Below, in pieces: positions 8,698 to 17,666 of a stretch of DNA of 64,000 bases (positions within the stretch are counted from its first letter, which is position 1; every line of letters begins with the position of its first letter). Made by a program: the position numbers and the translations under genes. Where the stretch lies: positions 248,001 to 312,000 of the forward strand of contig NZ_SJEY01000004.1 in assembly GCF_004761875.1 (NCBI RefSeq), read 5' to 3'. The notes under the pieces are model-generated. The model was given only the letters and a program-made list of their open reading frames with translations, was not told where the DNA came from and made no database searches. Source of the stretch: Roseovarius aestuariivivens (GTDB taxonomy: Bacteria > Pseudomonadota > Alphaproteobacteria > Rhodobacterales > Rhodobacteraceae).

Positions 8698-9612
8698 ATG
8701 CAAATCTACCTGCCCATCGCCGAGGTTTCGGTCAACGCCTTCCTGCTTCTGGGGCTGGGCGGGCTTGTGGGCATTCTTTCGGGCATGTTCGGCGTCGGCG
8801 GCGGTTTCCTGATGACGCCGCTGCTTTTCTTTATCGGCATTCCGCCCGCCGTCGCGGTGGCGACCGAGGCCAACCAGATCGTCGCCTCGTCGTTTTCCGG
8901 TGTGCTGGCGCATCTCAGGCGAAAGACCGTCGATCTCAGGATGGGCACCGTGCTTCTGGTGGGCGGCCTCATCGGGGCTGCGGTGGGCGTGGTGATATTC
9001 AACTACCTCAAGAGCCTCGGGCAGGTCGATCTGCTGGTGCGGCTGTGCTATGTCGTGTTCCTCGGCGTGATCGGCGGCATGATGTTCTTCGAAAGCCTGC
9101 GCGCCATCCGCAACACCCGTTCCGGCAAACCGCCCAAGCGCAAGAAGCACAACTGGATCCACGGTCTGCCGCTGAAGATGCGCTTTCGCACCTCGGGACT
9201 TTATATCTCTGTCATTCCACCCGTGCTCGTGGGGATCGCCGTGGGGATCCTGGCCGCGATCATGGGTGTGGGCGGCGGGTTCATCATGGTGCCGGCGATG
9301 ATCTACCTGCTTGGCATGCCGACCAAGGTCGTCGTGGGCACCTCGCTTTTCCAGATTATTTTCGTAACGGCGTTCACCACGCTTCTGCATGCCACGACAA
9401 ACTTTACGGTGGATATCGCCCTTGCGGTGCTCTTGCTGGTGGGCGGCGTGATCGGCGCGCAGATCGGCACCACGATCGGCACGCGGATGAAAGCCGAACA
9501 GCTGCGTATCCTGCTGGCGATCATGGTGCTCGCGGTCTGCGCCAAGCTGGCGCTCGACCTGCTGCTCACCCCGTCCGAGATCTATTCCATCGGCGATGCG
9601 GGGGGGCATTGA
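8698..9612 (+). CDS. TauE/SafE family sulfite/anion exporter
   Basis: A 304-residue polytopic inner-membrane protein, start chosen at the ATG just before the first membrane segment. The two halves each carry the family signature: GMFGVGGGFLMTPLLFF near residue 26 and AIMGVGGGFIMVPAMIYLLG near residue 190. About eight membrane helices can be drawn. Family members export sulfite, sulfoacetate or related organosulfur anions, fitting an organism that handles DMSP and sulfonates, but the substrate here is inferred. Its stop overlaps the next start as TGATG, so it is coupled to the TIGR02186 gene. Confidence 0.9.
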   Translation: MQIYLPIAEVSVNAFLLLGLGGLVGILSGMFGVGGGFLMTPLLFFIGIPPAVAVATEANQIVASSFSGVLAHLRRKTVDLRMGTVLLVGGLIGAAVGVVIFNYLKSLGQVDLLVRLCYVVFLGVIGGMMFFESLRAIRNTRSGKPPKRKKHNWIHGLPLKMRFRTSGLYISVIPPVLVGIAVGILAAIMGVGGGFIMVPAMIYLLGMPTKVVVGTSLFQIIFVTAFTTLLHATTNFTVDIALAVLLLVGGVIGAQIGTTIGTRMKAEQLRILLAIMVLAVCAKLALDLLLTPSEIYSIGDAGGH

Positions 9613-10373
9613 TGCGCCGCGCCATCGCCTGTCTCATGCTTGTTCTCTGCGCTATGCCGGCGCGGGCCGAGGAGGTGGTGCTGGGCCTGTCGAAGGATCA
9701 GGTGGCGATCACCGCCACCTTCGACGGGTCGGAGATCCTTGTCTTCGGCGCGGTCAAGCGCGAGGCGCCGATCCCCGCCGAACCGCTTGATGCGATCGTC
9801 GCGATAGCCGGGCCCGACAAGCCGCTGATCGTGCGCCGAAAGGAACGCCGTTTCGGCATCTGGGTCAATATCGATGCGGTCGAGATCGACTATGCCCCGA
9901 GTTTCTATGCGGTCGCGACCACCGGACCTTTCCAGCGGGTCCTGTCCAATGTCGAGGATCTGCGCCACAAGGTGTCGATCCCGCAGGCGATCCGGTCGGT
10001 CGGGGCCCCGTCGAGCATCCGCGACGCGCAGGCCTTTACCGACGCGGTGATCCGGATCCGCAAGAAGAACGGCGCCTACAAGGTCGAGGAAGGCGCGGTC
10101 GCCCTGGACCAGGAAACGCTTTTTCGCACGTCCATCTCGATGCCCGCCAACCTGACCGAGGGCGATTACGAAACGCGGATCTTCCTGACGCGTGGCGGGC
10201 GTGTGGTCACGGTTTACGAGACCACGATCGACGTGCGTAAGGTCGGTCTGGAACGCTGGCTTTTCAACATGTCGCGCGAAGAGCCGCTTATGTACGGCCT
10301 GATGTCGCTGGCAATCGCAATCGCGGCGGGCTGGGGGGCCTCGGCGGCGTTCCGCATGCTGCGGCAGAACTGA
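9612..10373 (+). CDS. TIGR02186 family membrane-anchored periplasmic protein
   Basis: The 253-residue product has a signal peptide (MRRAIACLMLVLCAMPARA), a beta-rich periplasmic body of about 190 residues and one membrane helix near the C-terminus (residues about 225-245) before a short tail ending in RQN. The layout and the SKDQVAITATFDGSEILVFGA opening match TIGR02186, a family repeatedly found next to TauE/SafE exporters. The one-base overlap with the exporter stop supports joint synthesis and a possible accessory role in that transporter. No enzyme motif is seen. Confidence 0.85.
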   Translation: MRRAIACLMLVLCAMPARAEEVVLGLSKDQVAITATFDGSEILVFGAVKREAPIPAEPLDAIVAIAGPDKPLIVRRKERRFGIWVNIDAVEIDYAPSFYAVATTGPFQRVLSNVEDLRHKVSIPQAIRSVGAPSSIRDAQAFTDAVIRIRKKNGAYKVEEGAVALDQETLFRTSISMPANLTEGDYETRIFLTRGGRVVTVYETTIDVRKVGLERWLFNMSREEPLMYGLMSLAIAIAAGWGASAAFRMLRQN

Positions 10374-10377
10374 GCCG

Positions 10378-11280
10378 TCACACGATCAGGGTCAGCACGA
10401 CCGCCCCGGCCAGCAGTACCGCCCATCCCCGCCAGAGCGCGTCCACCGCCGCCTCGATCTCGACCGGGCCGATCTCGCGCCGCCCGCCGGGATTGACGAA
10501 GGGATACTCCCGCATCTCGCCGTCATAGGCGCGCGGACCCGACAGCGCCACGTCAAGCCCCCGCGCCATCGCCGCCTCGGGCCAGCCCGCGTTGGGCGAA
10601 CGGTGCTGTCCGGCCTCGGTCGCGATGGCGGCGCGCTGCGCGGTGACACCCAGCACCATGGCCAGGATCATGGCGGTCAGTCGGGCGGGCAGCAGGTTCA
10701 GGAAATCGTCGCTGCGCGCCGCGGCCCAGCCGAAGGCCTCATAGCGCGGGGTGCGATACCCGATCATGCTGTCGGCGGTGTTGACCATCTTGTAGATCAG
10801 CAGCCCCGGAAGCCCGGCCAGAACGTACCAGAACACGGGTGCGACCACCCCGTCGCTGAAATTTTCGGCGGCGGATTCGATGGCCGCGCGCGCAACCGCG
10901 CTGCGGTCCATGCGCGCCGTGTCGCGCCCGACGATCATCGCCACCGCGCGCCGCCCGTCGCCCAGCGACACGCGCAGACCGTCGGCCACCGCCTGCACAT
11001 GCGCGACAAGCGAGCGTTGCGCGAGGAGCACGGCGATCACGAGGATCTCGACCAATGGGCCAAACATCTGCAGCAGCGCCCCCAGCGAACCCGCGGCAAG
11101 GCCCAGCCCGAGGATCAGGACGACGCCTCTAAGCCGGCGCACCGGGCCGGTGTTGAACCGCGCCTCGCCCCAGGCGATCGTGCGTCCCATCAGAACCGCC
11201 GGATGCGGCACGCGGTCCCACAGCCATTTGGGCTCTCCCAGGGCGGCATCCAGCGCCATGGCGATGGCCAAAACGCTCAT
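10378..11280 (-). CDS. cbiB: Adenosylcobinamide-phosphate synthase
   Basis: The 300-residue membrane protein starts MALDAALGEPKWLWDRVPHPAVLMG and contains ESAAENFSDGVVAPVFWY and NTADSMIGYRTPRYEAFGWAAAR, all hallmarks of CbiB (CobD in Pseudomonas denitrificans naming). It attaches the aminopropanol arm to adenosylcobyric acid late in cobalamin synthesis, in the inner membrane. The ATG overlaps the cobC stop as ATGA, and the order DUF1636-cobC-cbiB makes a compact operon in which CobC supplies the aminopropanol phosphate precursor. Confidence 0.95.
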   Translation of the reverse strand: MSVLAIAMALDAALGEPKWLWDRVPHPAVLMGRTIAWGEARFNTGPVRRLRGVVLILGLGLAAGSLGALLQMFGPLVEILVIAVLLAQRSLVAHVQAVADGLRVSLGDGRRAVAMIVGRDTARMDRSAVARAAIESAAENFSDGVVAPVFWYVLAGLPGLLIYKMVNTADSMIGYRTPRYEAFGWAAARSDDFLNLLPARLTAMILAMVLGVTAQRAAIATEAGQHRSPNAGWPEAAMARGLDVALSGPRAYDGEMREYPFVNPGGRREIGPVEIEAAVDALWRGWAVLLAGAVVLTLIV

Positions 11281-12230
11281 AGCGCGGCCTCCAGCCGGGC
11301 CCAGTCATCGGGGGCGGGCAGGCCGAGGCGTACCCAGTTTTTCGAGTAGGGGAAGATCCGGCTCCAGATATGGTGGCGCGCCAGTCGATCCTGAAATTCG
11401 GACGCGTTCGGCGTATGATAAAGCCGGAATAGGGATGTCCCGCCAAGCGGATCGGCCCCGGCAACTGCGAGCAGATCGTCAAGTCGCGCCGCGTCCCGCG
11501 CCAGGCGCTCGCGTGTTTGGCGCGCCCAGTCGGTATCCGTCAGGGCGGCGTGGCCGATCTCAAGGGCGGGCCCCGACACGGCCCAGGGACCCAGCAGGGC
11601 CTCCAGCCGTTCGATCATAGCGGGCGCGCCAATGGCAAAGCCCAGCCGCAGGCCCGCCAGCCCCCAGAACTTGCCAAAGCTTTTGAGGACGACCGTGCCC
11701 GCGTGAGCGGCCCCGAGCAGCGAGCGATCCGGGTCCACATCGGCAAAACTCTCGTCGAGGATACACAGGGGCGCGTCCAGATCGTCTTTGGACCACCATG
11801 TGCCGGTCGGATTGTTGGGGTGCACCAGAACCCGCGCGTCCGGTCTTGGGACGCCGGCCGCGTCGTGATCGATCTCGACTGTCCAGTCCTGAGCGGCAAA
11901 GGCCGCCGCGTGCTCGTTATAGGTGGGAGCGGGAATATGCACCCGGCCCGGTCCGGCAAGCGCGGGCAGACGCGCGATCAGGCTCGACGCGCCGGGTGCG
12001 GGCAGAATCGCAAAAGTGTCCGGCACTCGCCAGAATGTCCGCGCCGCCGCGACAAGCGCGTCCTGCGCCGCGCGGTCGGGCAGGGCGGTCCACGCGTCAC
12101 GCGTCAGGTCGGGCAGGGGATAGGGCAGCGGGTTGATCCCGGTCGACAGGTCGATCCAGGCCTCCCGCGCGCCGCCGTAAAGCGCTGCGGCCGCGTCGAT
12201 CCCGCCGCCATGGTCGCGCGGGGCCTGCAT
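11277..12230 (-). CDS. cobC: Threonine-phosphate decarboxylase-like aminotransferase
   Basis: A PLP fold-type I enzyme of 317 residues, the CobC of P. denitrificans nomenclature (CobD in Salmonella). Signals are DLSTGINPLPYPLP near the N-terminus, HPNNPTG, LDESFADVDP and the PLP lysine in LKSFGKFWGLAGLRLGF. It decarboxylates L-threonine phosphate to aminopropanol phosphate for CbiB. The start at 12230 is five bases after the DUF1636 stop and removes an unconserved extension. Its position directly ahead of cbiB confirms the cobalamin assignment. Confidence 0.93.
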   Translation of the reverse strand: MQAPRDHGGGIDAAAALYGGAREAWIDLSTGINPLPYPLPDLTRDAWTALPDRAAQDALVAAARTFWRVPDTFAILPAPGASSLIARLPALAGPGRVHIPAPTYNEHAAAFAAQDWTVEIDHDAAGVPRPDARVLVHPNNPTGTWWSKDDLDAPLCILDESFADVDPDRSLLGAAHAGTVVLKSFGKFWGLAGLRLGFAIGAPAMIERLEALLGPWAVSGPALEIGHAALTDTDWARQTRERLARDAARLDDLLAVAGADPLGGTSLFRLYHTPNASEFQDRLARHHIWSRIFPYSKNWVRLGLPAPDDWARLEAAL

Positions 12231-12235
12231 GACGC

Positions 12236-12610
12236 TCAGGCCTCTTCGCCAGGCAGCGGCGGGTGGCGGGTGACGAAATGCCCCTTCACCCCTTGCGGCC
12301 ATGTCCGGTAGGGCACCTGCCCGCTATCGCTTTCGGCATGCAGCGCGGCGTAGTCGACGATGGCCTGCGCGGCCGCGTCATCCGGGGTGAACCGTCCCAG
12401 TGTATAGGCGAGCTTGCCCGGGGCCTGAACCGCAACGTTGCAGCCATGCGTGCAGCCCATCAGGCACGAGACCCGCCGCGTGTTCACGCCCGCCGCCGCC
12501 GCGCGCGCCTCTATGCGTTCGGCCAGAACCTCGCCATCGGGTCGGTCATGCGTCTCGGCGCTCCAGCTTTCGTGCTTGCAGGTGTCGCAGATTGTGATCC
12601 AGCTTGTCAT
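12236..12610 (-). CDS. DUF1636 cysteine-rich (putative [2Fe-2S]) cobalamin-associated protein
   Basis: A 124-residue protein with Cys8, Cys11, Cys49, Cys53 and Cys57 (ICDTCK, then SCLMGCTHGCNVA). This CxxC plus CxxxCxxxC layout resembles thioredoxin-like ferredoxins, and the DUF1636 family is commonly found with cob genes. It leads the operon ahead of cobC and cbiB with a 5-bp gap. A redox or metal-handling role in cobalamin synthesis is inference from context. No B12 box could be found in the 158 bp upstream. Confidence 0.82.
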   Translation of the reverse strand: MTSWITICDTCKHESWSAETHDRPDGEVLAERIEARAAAAGVNTRRVSCLMGCTHGCNVAVQAPGKLAYTLGRFTPDDAAAQAIVDYAALHAESDSGQVPYRTWPQGVKGHFVTRHPPLPGEEA

Positions 12611-12768
12611 TGTCGTCGCCTTGGCCCGGTGTCGCGCCCGTTGAAACGGAAACAGGCTCCGAAAACAATCCTTTTAACGTTATGTCGCGGAAAGCTGGCG
12701 AAAGGGGCGCGCTTCGGCTACCCTCTGCGTCTTGTAGGCGGTGGGTGACGACGAAGGTTTCGGGAAAC

Positions 12769-13134
12769 ATGGCGCGGGTTCTGATCGTGGAAAGCAACGA
12801 GTCGCTCGGCCAGCTCTGGCTTGGGCACCTGACCCGTCGCGGGATCGACGCAAGTCACGTCACGTCCCAGGAAGATGCGGAAACGGCACTGCGCGCCAGC
12901 GGGTTCGACGTGATCATCCTCAACCTCATCCTGCGCGGCAGCAGCGCCTTCGTGATTGCCGATCTCGCGCATCAGCTTCACCCGGAGGCGCGGGTGATCT
13001 TCGTGACCAACACCTCGTTTTTCTCGGACGGATCGGTCTTTGCGCTGTGCCCCAACGCCTGCGCGCATCTGCAGGCCGACACCCCGCCCGAGGATCTTGT
13101 GGCCATGGTCGAGCATTTCGGGCGGTCCGGCTGA
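12769..13134 (+). CDS. Degenerate response-regulator receiver domain protein
   Basis: A stand-alone 121-residue CheY-like fold: ARVLIVES opening strand, DVIILNLILRGSSAF at 47-61, and VIFVTNTSF around the switch Thr80. The phospho-acceptor position is Asn52 instead of Asp, the acidic pair is reduced to Glu8-Ser9, and the conserved lysine near residue 103 is absent. It therefore probably cannot be phosphorylated in the ordinary way and may work through protein contacts. The ATG follows a weak ribosome site; an earlier in-frame GTG/ATG would overlap the DUF1636 gene. No histidine kinase is nearby. Confidence 0.75.
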   Translation: MARVLIVESNESLGQLWLGHLTRRGIDASHVTSQEDAETALRASGFDVIILNLILRGSSAFVIADLAHQLHPEARVIFVTNTSFFSDGSVFALCPNACAHLQADTPPEDLVAMVEHFGRSG

Positions 13135-14346
13135 TCAGGCCGCGCGGGTGATCACCTCGGCGCTTTTTTCCAATGTGCGGTGCACCGGGCATTTGTCGGC
13201 GATTTCCATCAGGCGCGCGTGCTGTGCCTCGGTCAGGTCGCCGGTCATCCGGATCACCCGGGTAAAACGGTCGGCCTTCTGATCGCCGGGCGCGCCGGCG
13301 TCCTGCGCATGGACCTTGTCATGGCTCACGTCCACGCGCACATGCGCCAGTGGCCAGCCCTTGCGCCGGGCATACATGCGAATGGTCATCGACGTACAGG
13401 CTCCCAGCCCCGCCGACAGGAACCCGTAGGGCGTCAGGCCCCGGCCGGTGCCACCATAGGCCGCGGGTTCATCGGCGAGAAGGTGATGCCGCGCGCCGGC
13501 GTTCACATCCTGAAGAAACCCGTCCGGATCCGCCTCGGACACGCGCACGATACCCTCGGGCACGCCCGGCGGCGGCGCCGGTCGGCGCAGGTCGAGATAA
13601 CGCGGCGCCCAGGCAGCGATGACCCCGGCCACGTATTCGGCGTCGGCGGCATCGGAGATCAGGTGATCCGCGCCATCCAGCGTGACGAAACTCTTGGGAT
13701 GCTTCGCGGCGGCGAAGATACGGCTGGCATTCTCGATCCCGACGGTTTCGTCGCGGGGCGCGTGCAGGACTAGAAGCGCGCGCTTCAGCCCGCTTATGGC
13801 CTCGCCGAGACGTTCCGAGCGTACGTTCTCGACAAGCGCTTTGCCGACGCGGATGGGCCGCCCGCCAAGAATGACTTCGGCGGTGCCCTCTGCCTCGATT
13901 GTGTCCAGCGCGCCCTCGAAATTGTGCGTCACATGGCCTGGATCATAGGGCGCGGCGATGGTCACCACCGCTTTGACGCTGTCGATCTGGCCTGCGGCCC
14001 CCAGAACGGCAGCCCCGCCCAGACTGTGCCCGACAAGCAGGGACGGCGGCATGCCCTGCGCCTTCAGCGCGCGGGCGGCCAGCACCAGATCCTCGATATT
14101 GCTGCGAAAGGACGTGTTCTCGAACTCGCCCCCGGAATGCCCCAGCCCGGTGAAATCAAAGCGCAGCACCGCGATACCCGCACCCGCCAGCCGCGCGGCA
14201 ATTCGCCGGGCGGCGGGGATGTCCTTGGAGCAGGTAAAGCAATGCGCGAAGAGCGCCGTGGCCAGATGCGGCCCATCGGGCAGGTCGAGCCTCGCGGCAA
14301 GTTCGTGCCCGGCATGCCCCCTGAAGGTGAAACGTTCGGTCGGCAT
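13135..14346 (-). CDS. Bifunctional alpha/beta hydrolase-OsmC fusion protein
   Basis: 403 residues in two domains. Residues 1 to about 250 are an alpha/beta hydrolase with nucleophile Ser108 in VGHSLGG, and [13 protein letters not shown] before it. Residues about 265-403 are an OsmC/Ohr-type domain with the two redox cysteines Cys317 (GACTSM) and Cys386 (KCPVHRTL). Ohr/OsmC enzymes reduce organic hydroperoxides; the hydrolase might release acyl or ester hydroperoxides for it. This fusion occurs in other proteobacteria. It is a single gene, stopping one base after the receiver gene on the opposite strand. Confidence 0.92.
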   Translation of the reverse strand: MPTERFTFRGHAGHELAARLDLPDGPHLATALFAHCFTCSKDIPAARRIAARLAGAGIAVLRFDFTGLGHSGGEFENTSFRSNIEDLVLAARALKAQGMPPSLLVGHSLGGAAVLGAAGQIDSVKAVVTIAAPYDPGHVTHNFEGALDTIEAEGTAEVILGGRPIRVGKALVENVRSERLGEAISGLKRALLVLHAPRDETVGIENASRIFAAAKHPKSFVTLDGADHLISDAADAEYVAGVIAAWAPRYLDLRRPAPPPGVPEGIVRVSEADPDGFLQDVNAGARHHLLADEPAAYGGTGRGLTPYGFLSAGLGACTSMTIRMYARRKGWPLAHVRVDVSHDKVHAQDAGAPGDQKADRFTRVIRMTGDLTEAQHARLMEIADKCPVHRTLEKSAEVITRAA

Positions 14347-14564
14347 GGGGTGGCTCCTTGAGGTTCGGAATGTGCAAAGGGTAGGAAGCCTTTCGCCCGC
14401 GCACTAGGGATTTCACGCCGCCGTCACGGCAAGGTGACAAGCGTGACAGGCCCCCGCACCGTCATTTTGCGCGTGTCGCGTGTTGCGGCAAGTGATCCGC
14501 AACCTTGTCGAAAGTCGGATGCTGTGATTTTTTGATCCTGTCAGGGAAAGATCACGGCCGGGTC

Positions 14565-15107
14565 ATGCCAGAAAATTCCTCTTTTGGAAAAATGCTTATT
14601 GTCGCGAGTGCCGGCTTGGGTGTCGTCGTCGGCGGTCTGGAACTGAGCGATCGTTTTTTTACGACGGATGACCGGCCTGTGGTCGATACGCGCCCCGCCG
14701 GGACTGTGACCGCGGCCGACGCGGGCGGGCAAACCGGCGCGCAGCCGGATAATCCAGACCCCGATACGGCGCCGGTCGATGCGCCGAGCCTGTCCCAGAT
14801 CGAGCGGGACCTAGGGCAGCGCATCCGCGAAGCGCTTGCCGCGCATTGCGACGGGGGCCTGTCCCTGCGAGAGGTCGCCGCGTCAGAGCGCAGAACGCCC
14901 GCCGCCGAGACGAGCTCCGGATTGGAGGGGTATTACCTCGAAGGCGAGGCTGTGGTGCTGGCGGATGGCACGCCGCACCGTCTGTGGCTTCTTGGCACGG
15001 GCAAGGGCCCGGACGCCGCCCGCGCCGCGCGGGCGATGGCGATGCGCGGATTCAGCGATCAGATACGGGCGTCCGACGCCCTCAAGGTTTATTGCAAGGA
15101 GAGTTGA
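14565..15107 (+). CDS. Hypothetical N-terminally anchored periplasmic protein
   Basis: With the ATG at 14565 the product has 180 residues: a short polar start, one hydrophobic helix (about residues 10-27, MLIVASAGLGVVVGG), a Pro/Asp-rich linker and a small folded C-terminal domain. That suggests an inner-membrane anchor with the body in the periplasm. A TTG at 14505 would add 20 residues but has no better ribosome site. Only two bases separate it from the FlgO-like gene, whose ribosome site lies inside its last codons, so the two are surely one operon. I recognise no family. Confidence 0.65.
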   Translation: MPENSSFGKMLIVASAGLGVVVGGLELSDRFFTTDDRPVVDTRPAGTVTAADAGGQTGAQPDNPDPDTAPVDAPSLSQIERDLGQRIREALAAHCDGGLSLREVAASERRTPAAETSSGLEGYYLEGEAVVLADGTPHRLWLLGTGKGPDAARAARAMAMRGFSDQIRASDALKVYCKES

Positions 15108-15109
15108 CG

Positions 15110-16189
15110 ATGACGAACAGGGTTTCCCTCATGGCCGCCGCGGTGGTCTGCGCCGGACTGGCCGGTCCCGGCCATACGGCGTCTTCCGTCGATGGCAGTC
15201 TGGACGAGATCGCGGGCCAGATCGTCGACCGTACCCGTACCGACGGGCGGGCCACGATCGGCATCTCGACCTTCACGCATTCGGATGGAACCTGCTCGGA
15301 CCTGTCGAACTACATCTCGGAATTCATCGTCGACAGCCTGTTCAATTCCGGTGAGGGCAAGATCGATATCATTGAGCGCTCGCAGCTTTCCGCGATCTTC
15401 CGAGAGATGGAGCTGGTCTTTGACGGTACCATCGCGCCGGACGCGGCCAAGCGGCTGGGTGAGATCGAAGGCGTCGACGCGGTGGTGACCGGCTCGCTCA
15501 TCCAGTTCGGCGAGCAGGTAAAGGTGCAGGCGCGGATGATTTCAACCGAGGACGGGCGGCTATTTGCAACCGCACGGTCAGACTTTCCGTCTGTCGGTAG
15601 TGTGGCCGAGATGATGGTCACGCGCAGCCGGGGCGCGTGCGGCTTCGCGACGGCGGCCGGGTCGGCGGCGGAAACGGTCCCGACGACGCAAGTGGTCGTG
15701 ATGGGCGGAGAGACCGGTCAAGACATGATTCAGCAAAGTCTCGCGGAGCCCTCGCGCCGGTTTTCCGCAGAGGTTTTCGAGGCCGAGGTGTCAAGCCTGA
15801 TCTATGCGAAGTCGAGCGGGGACGCGACCTTTGCCGTGCGGTTCAAGAATACCACCGACAACACCATCGCCTTGTCCTACATGCCGGACTCTATGTCCCT
15901 GGCAGATGGTCAGGGTGGGTTCATGACCTACAAGGGAAACTGGTCCGGTCTGCGCAGCTGCTATGGTGATAATTACCTTCAGTATTGCAACGCCAGCGAT
16001 CCGAAATATGCCACCACGCTGCCGCCGGGCAAGGTCGCGCAGCTAAACTTTCAGATGACAGGCGAAAAAGGTGTCGAGGATCCCCGCTTCACCCTGGCAC
16101 TGGAGCTGGTCGTGACGCCGAATATCGAGGAAAACGACAGCTATTCGGTACAATCGATCGGTTTTTACGACATGCCCCCCGACAGTTGA
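15110..16189 (+). CDS. FlgO/CsgG-like exported protein
   Basis: A 359-residue protein with signal peptide (cleavage near residue 24). Residues about 30-155 resemble the FlgO domain and the wider CsgG/LpoB group: IGISTFTHSDGTCSDLSNYISEF, then IDIIERSQLSAIFREME, DGVDAVVTGSLIQFGEQVKVQARMISTEDG. There is no lipobox cysteine at the cleavage site. The C-terminal half is a beta-rich domain with a Cys-containing loop (LRSCYGDNYLQYC) that is not part of known FlgO proteins. An AAGGAG site precedes the ATG. Envelope assembly is a reasonable guess; no flagellar or curli genes are nearby. Confidence 0.72.
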   Translation: MTNRVSLMAAAVVCAGLAGPGHTASSVDGSLDEIAGQIVDRTRTDGRATIGISTFTHSDGTCSDLSNYISEFIVDSLFNSGEGKIDIIERSQLSAIFREMELVFDGTIAPDAAKRLGEIEGVDAVVTGSLIQFGEQVKVQARMISTEDGRLFATARSDFPSVGSVAEMMVTRSRGACGFATAAGSAAETVPTTQVVVMGGETGQDMIQQSLAEPSRRFSAEVFEAEVSSLIYAKSSGDATFAVRFKNTTDNTIALSYMPDSMSLADGQGGFMTYKGNWSGLRSCYGDNYLQYCNASDPKYATTLPPGKVAQLNFQMTGEKGVEDPRFTLALELVVTPNIEENDSYSVQSIGFYDMPPDS

Positions 16190-16204
16190 GCCGGTGCAGG
16201 CGGG

Positions 16205-17548
16205 TCACGTCAGACCCATCAAGGCGGGGTCAAAGGGATATTTCGTCAGGTTCTCGAACCCGTCCTCGGTGATCAGCACCTGATCTTCCAGCTTGATCGA
16301 GAAATCGCCGCCAACCTCGCCCACCAGCGCCTCGACGCAAAGAACCATCCCCGGCTCCAGCGCGTAGTCAAACGCACCTGGCACGGCATGATCCGGGTAG
16401 GCCACCAACGGCCATTCATCGCACAGGCCCACGCCATGCATCAGGCAGCCGTATTTCAGCGCCTGAAACTTGTCGTCCAGAACATGTGTGTTCGCAGACA
16501 ATTCCGGAATAGTAACGCCGGGGCGGAGCATGGCCATATTGGTCATGATATGCTCATGCGCGTGCTGCATGGCATAGATCATGTCCGGGCGCGGTTTTTC
16601 ATCGCCGATCCACCAGGTGCGCGAGATATCCACGCAAATCCCGTAGCTGCCGACGAGGTCGGTGTCGAAGGCGAGGATCTCGTTATTCTGGGCGATGCGC
16701 CCGCCGCATTCCTGGAACCAGGGGTTGGTGCGCGGGCCGGTCGTCAGAAGGCGGGTTTCGATCCATTCGCCGCCGCGCCGGATGTTCTCGGCATGCAGCA
16801 CAGCCCAGATATCGTCTTCGCTGGTCTGCCCTTGCGGGACGCTCTTGCGGGCGAACCGCTCCATCTCGGCGACCGCCACTTCGCAGGCGTGAGAGGCGCA
16901 GCGCATGGCGCGGATCTCGTCCGGGCCCTTGATGCTGCGGGCCTTCTCGGTCACCTCCTCGCCGTCCATCACCTGCAGCCCCTGCGCCTCGAGTGCGCGC
17001 AGCCCGTGGACCATGGGTTTGTCCACGGCAAGCCGCCAGTTGCCCGGTGCGTGCTCTGCCAGAAGCCGGCGCACCTCGTTGGCGAATACATCCGCCGCCA
17101 CATCAACCTTGTCGCCCCGGTCGAAGTAGAAAAGGTCCGCGCCCGAACGCACCTCGCGCACCAGCGGGTTGAAGCTGCTGAGGAAAGGCGCGTTCTTGTA
17201 ATCCCACATCACCATGTGACCATCGGCGCAGACCAGCAGCGCGCGGAACGGGTTGTGCGCGTTCCAAAGTTGCATGTTGGTGCTGTCCGACGCGTAGCGG
17301 ATGTTGAGAGGATCGAAGACCAGAAGCCCGGCATAGTCGCGCGCCACCACCGCCTCCACCAACCGCCGCCACCGATAGCGCCGCATCTCTTGCAGATCGG
17401 GCAGCTCCAGCCCCGCTGCGGCCCATTCTGTATAGGCCAGTTGGGTCGGGCCGATCTCTATGCGGTCCTGATCGTTGGGAGTGTTGTCACCAAGGGTCGC
17501 GCCGCATGTTGGGTCGATCTTGCGGGTGTCGCGGAAGTGGATGTTCAT
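16205..17548 (-). CDS. dddP: Dimethylsulfoniopropionate lyase (M24-fold)
   Basis: The 447 residues have the creatinase/M24 fold and near-exact DddP length. The six metal ligands described for characterised DddP appear at the same numbers: Asp295, Asp297, Asp307, His371, Glu406 and Glu421 (FDTDLVGSYGICVDISR, LMHGVG, CVEALV, KLEDQ). The N-terminal domain carries MQLWNAHNPFRALLVCADG and YFDRGDKVDVAADVF. The enzyme cleaves DMSP to dimethyl sulfide and acrylate in the cytoplasm. It stands alone, with no dmdA, acuI or transporter in view. The assignment over plain Xaa-Pro peptidases rests on the whole-protein resemblance. Confidence 0.93.
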   Translation of the reverse strand: MNIHFRDTRKIDPTCGATLGDNTPNDQDRIEIGPTQLAYTEWAAAGLELPDLQEMRRYRWRRLVEAVVARDYAGLLVFDPLNIRYASDSTNMQLWNAHNPFRALLVCADGHMVMWDYKNAPFLSSFNPLVREVRSGADLFYFDRGDKVDVAADVFANEVRRLLAEHAPGNWRLAVDKPMVHGLRALEAQGLQVMDGEEVTEKARSIKGPDEIRAMRCASHACEVAVAEMERFARKSVPQGQTSEDDIWAVLHAENIRRGGEWIETRLLTTGPRTNPWFQECGGRIAQNNEILAFDTDLVGSYGICVDISRTWWIGDEKPRPDMIYAMQHAHEHIMTNMAMLRPGVTIPELSANTHVLDDKFQALKYGCLMHGVGLCDEWPLVAYPDHAVPGAFDYALEPGMVLCVEALVGEVGGDFSIKLEDQVLITEDGFENLTKYPFDPALMGLT

Positions 17549-17666
17549 CGCGGGCCGGGGCTTTGCTGTTTTTCACAGCTTGCCGCAGCCCCGCCGCCTG
17601 CCGCCCGTCCGATTGCGACATGAGATCAGCGTTTTTGGCGCCTGAATACGGCGTTGAATGCGCGGG

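Noticed and set aside
12611..12768. Cobalamin riboswitch upstream of the DUF1636-cobC-cbiB operon
   Set aside because: I searched by eye on the minus strand for the B12-box and the conserved GGGAA/GGTG elements and found none in the 158 bp available.
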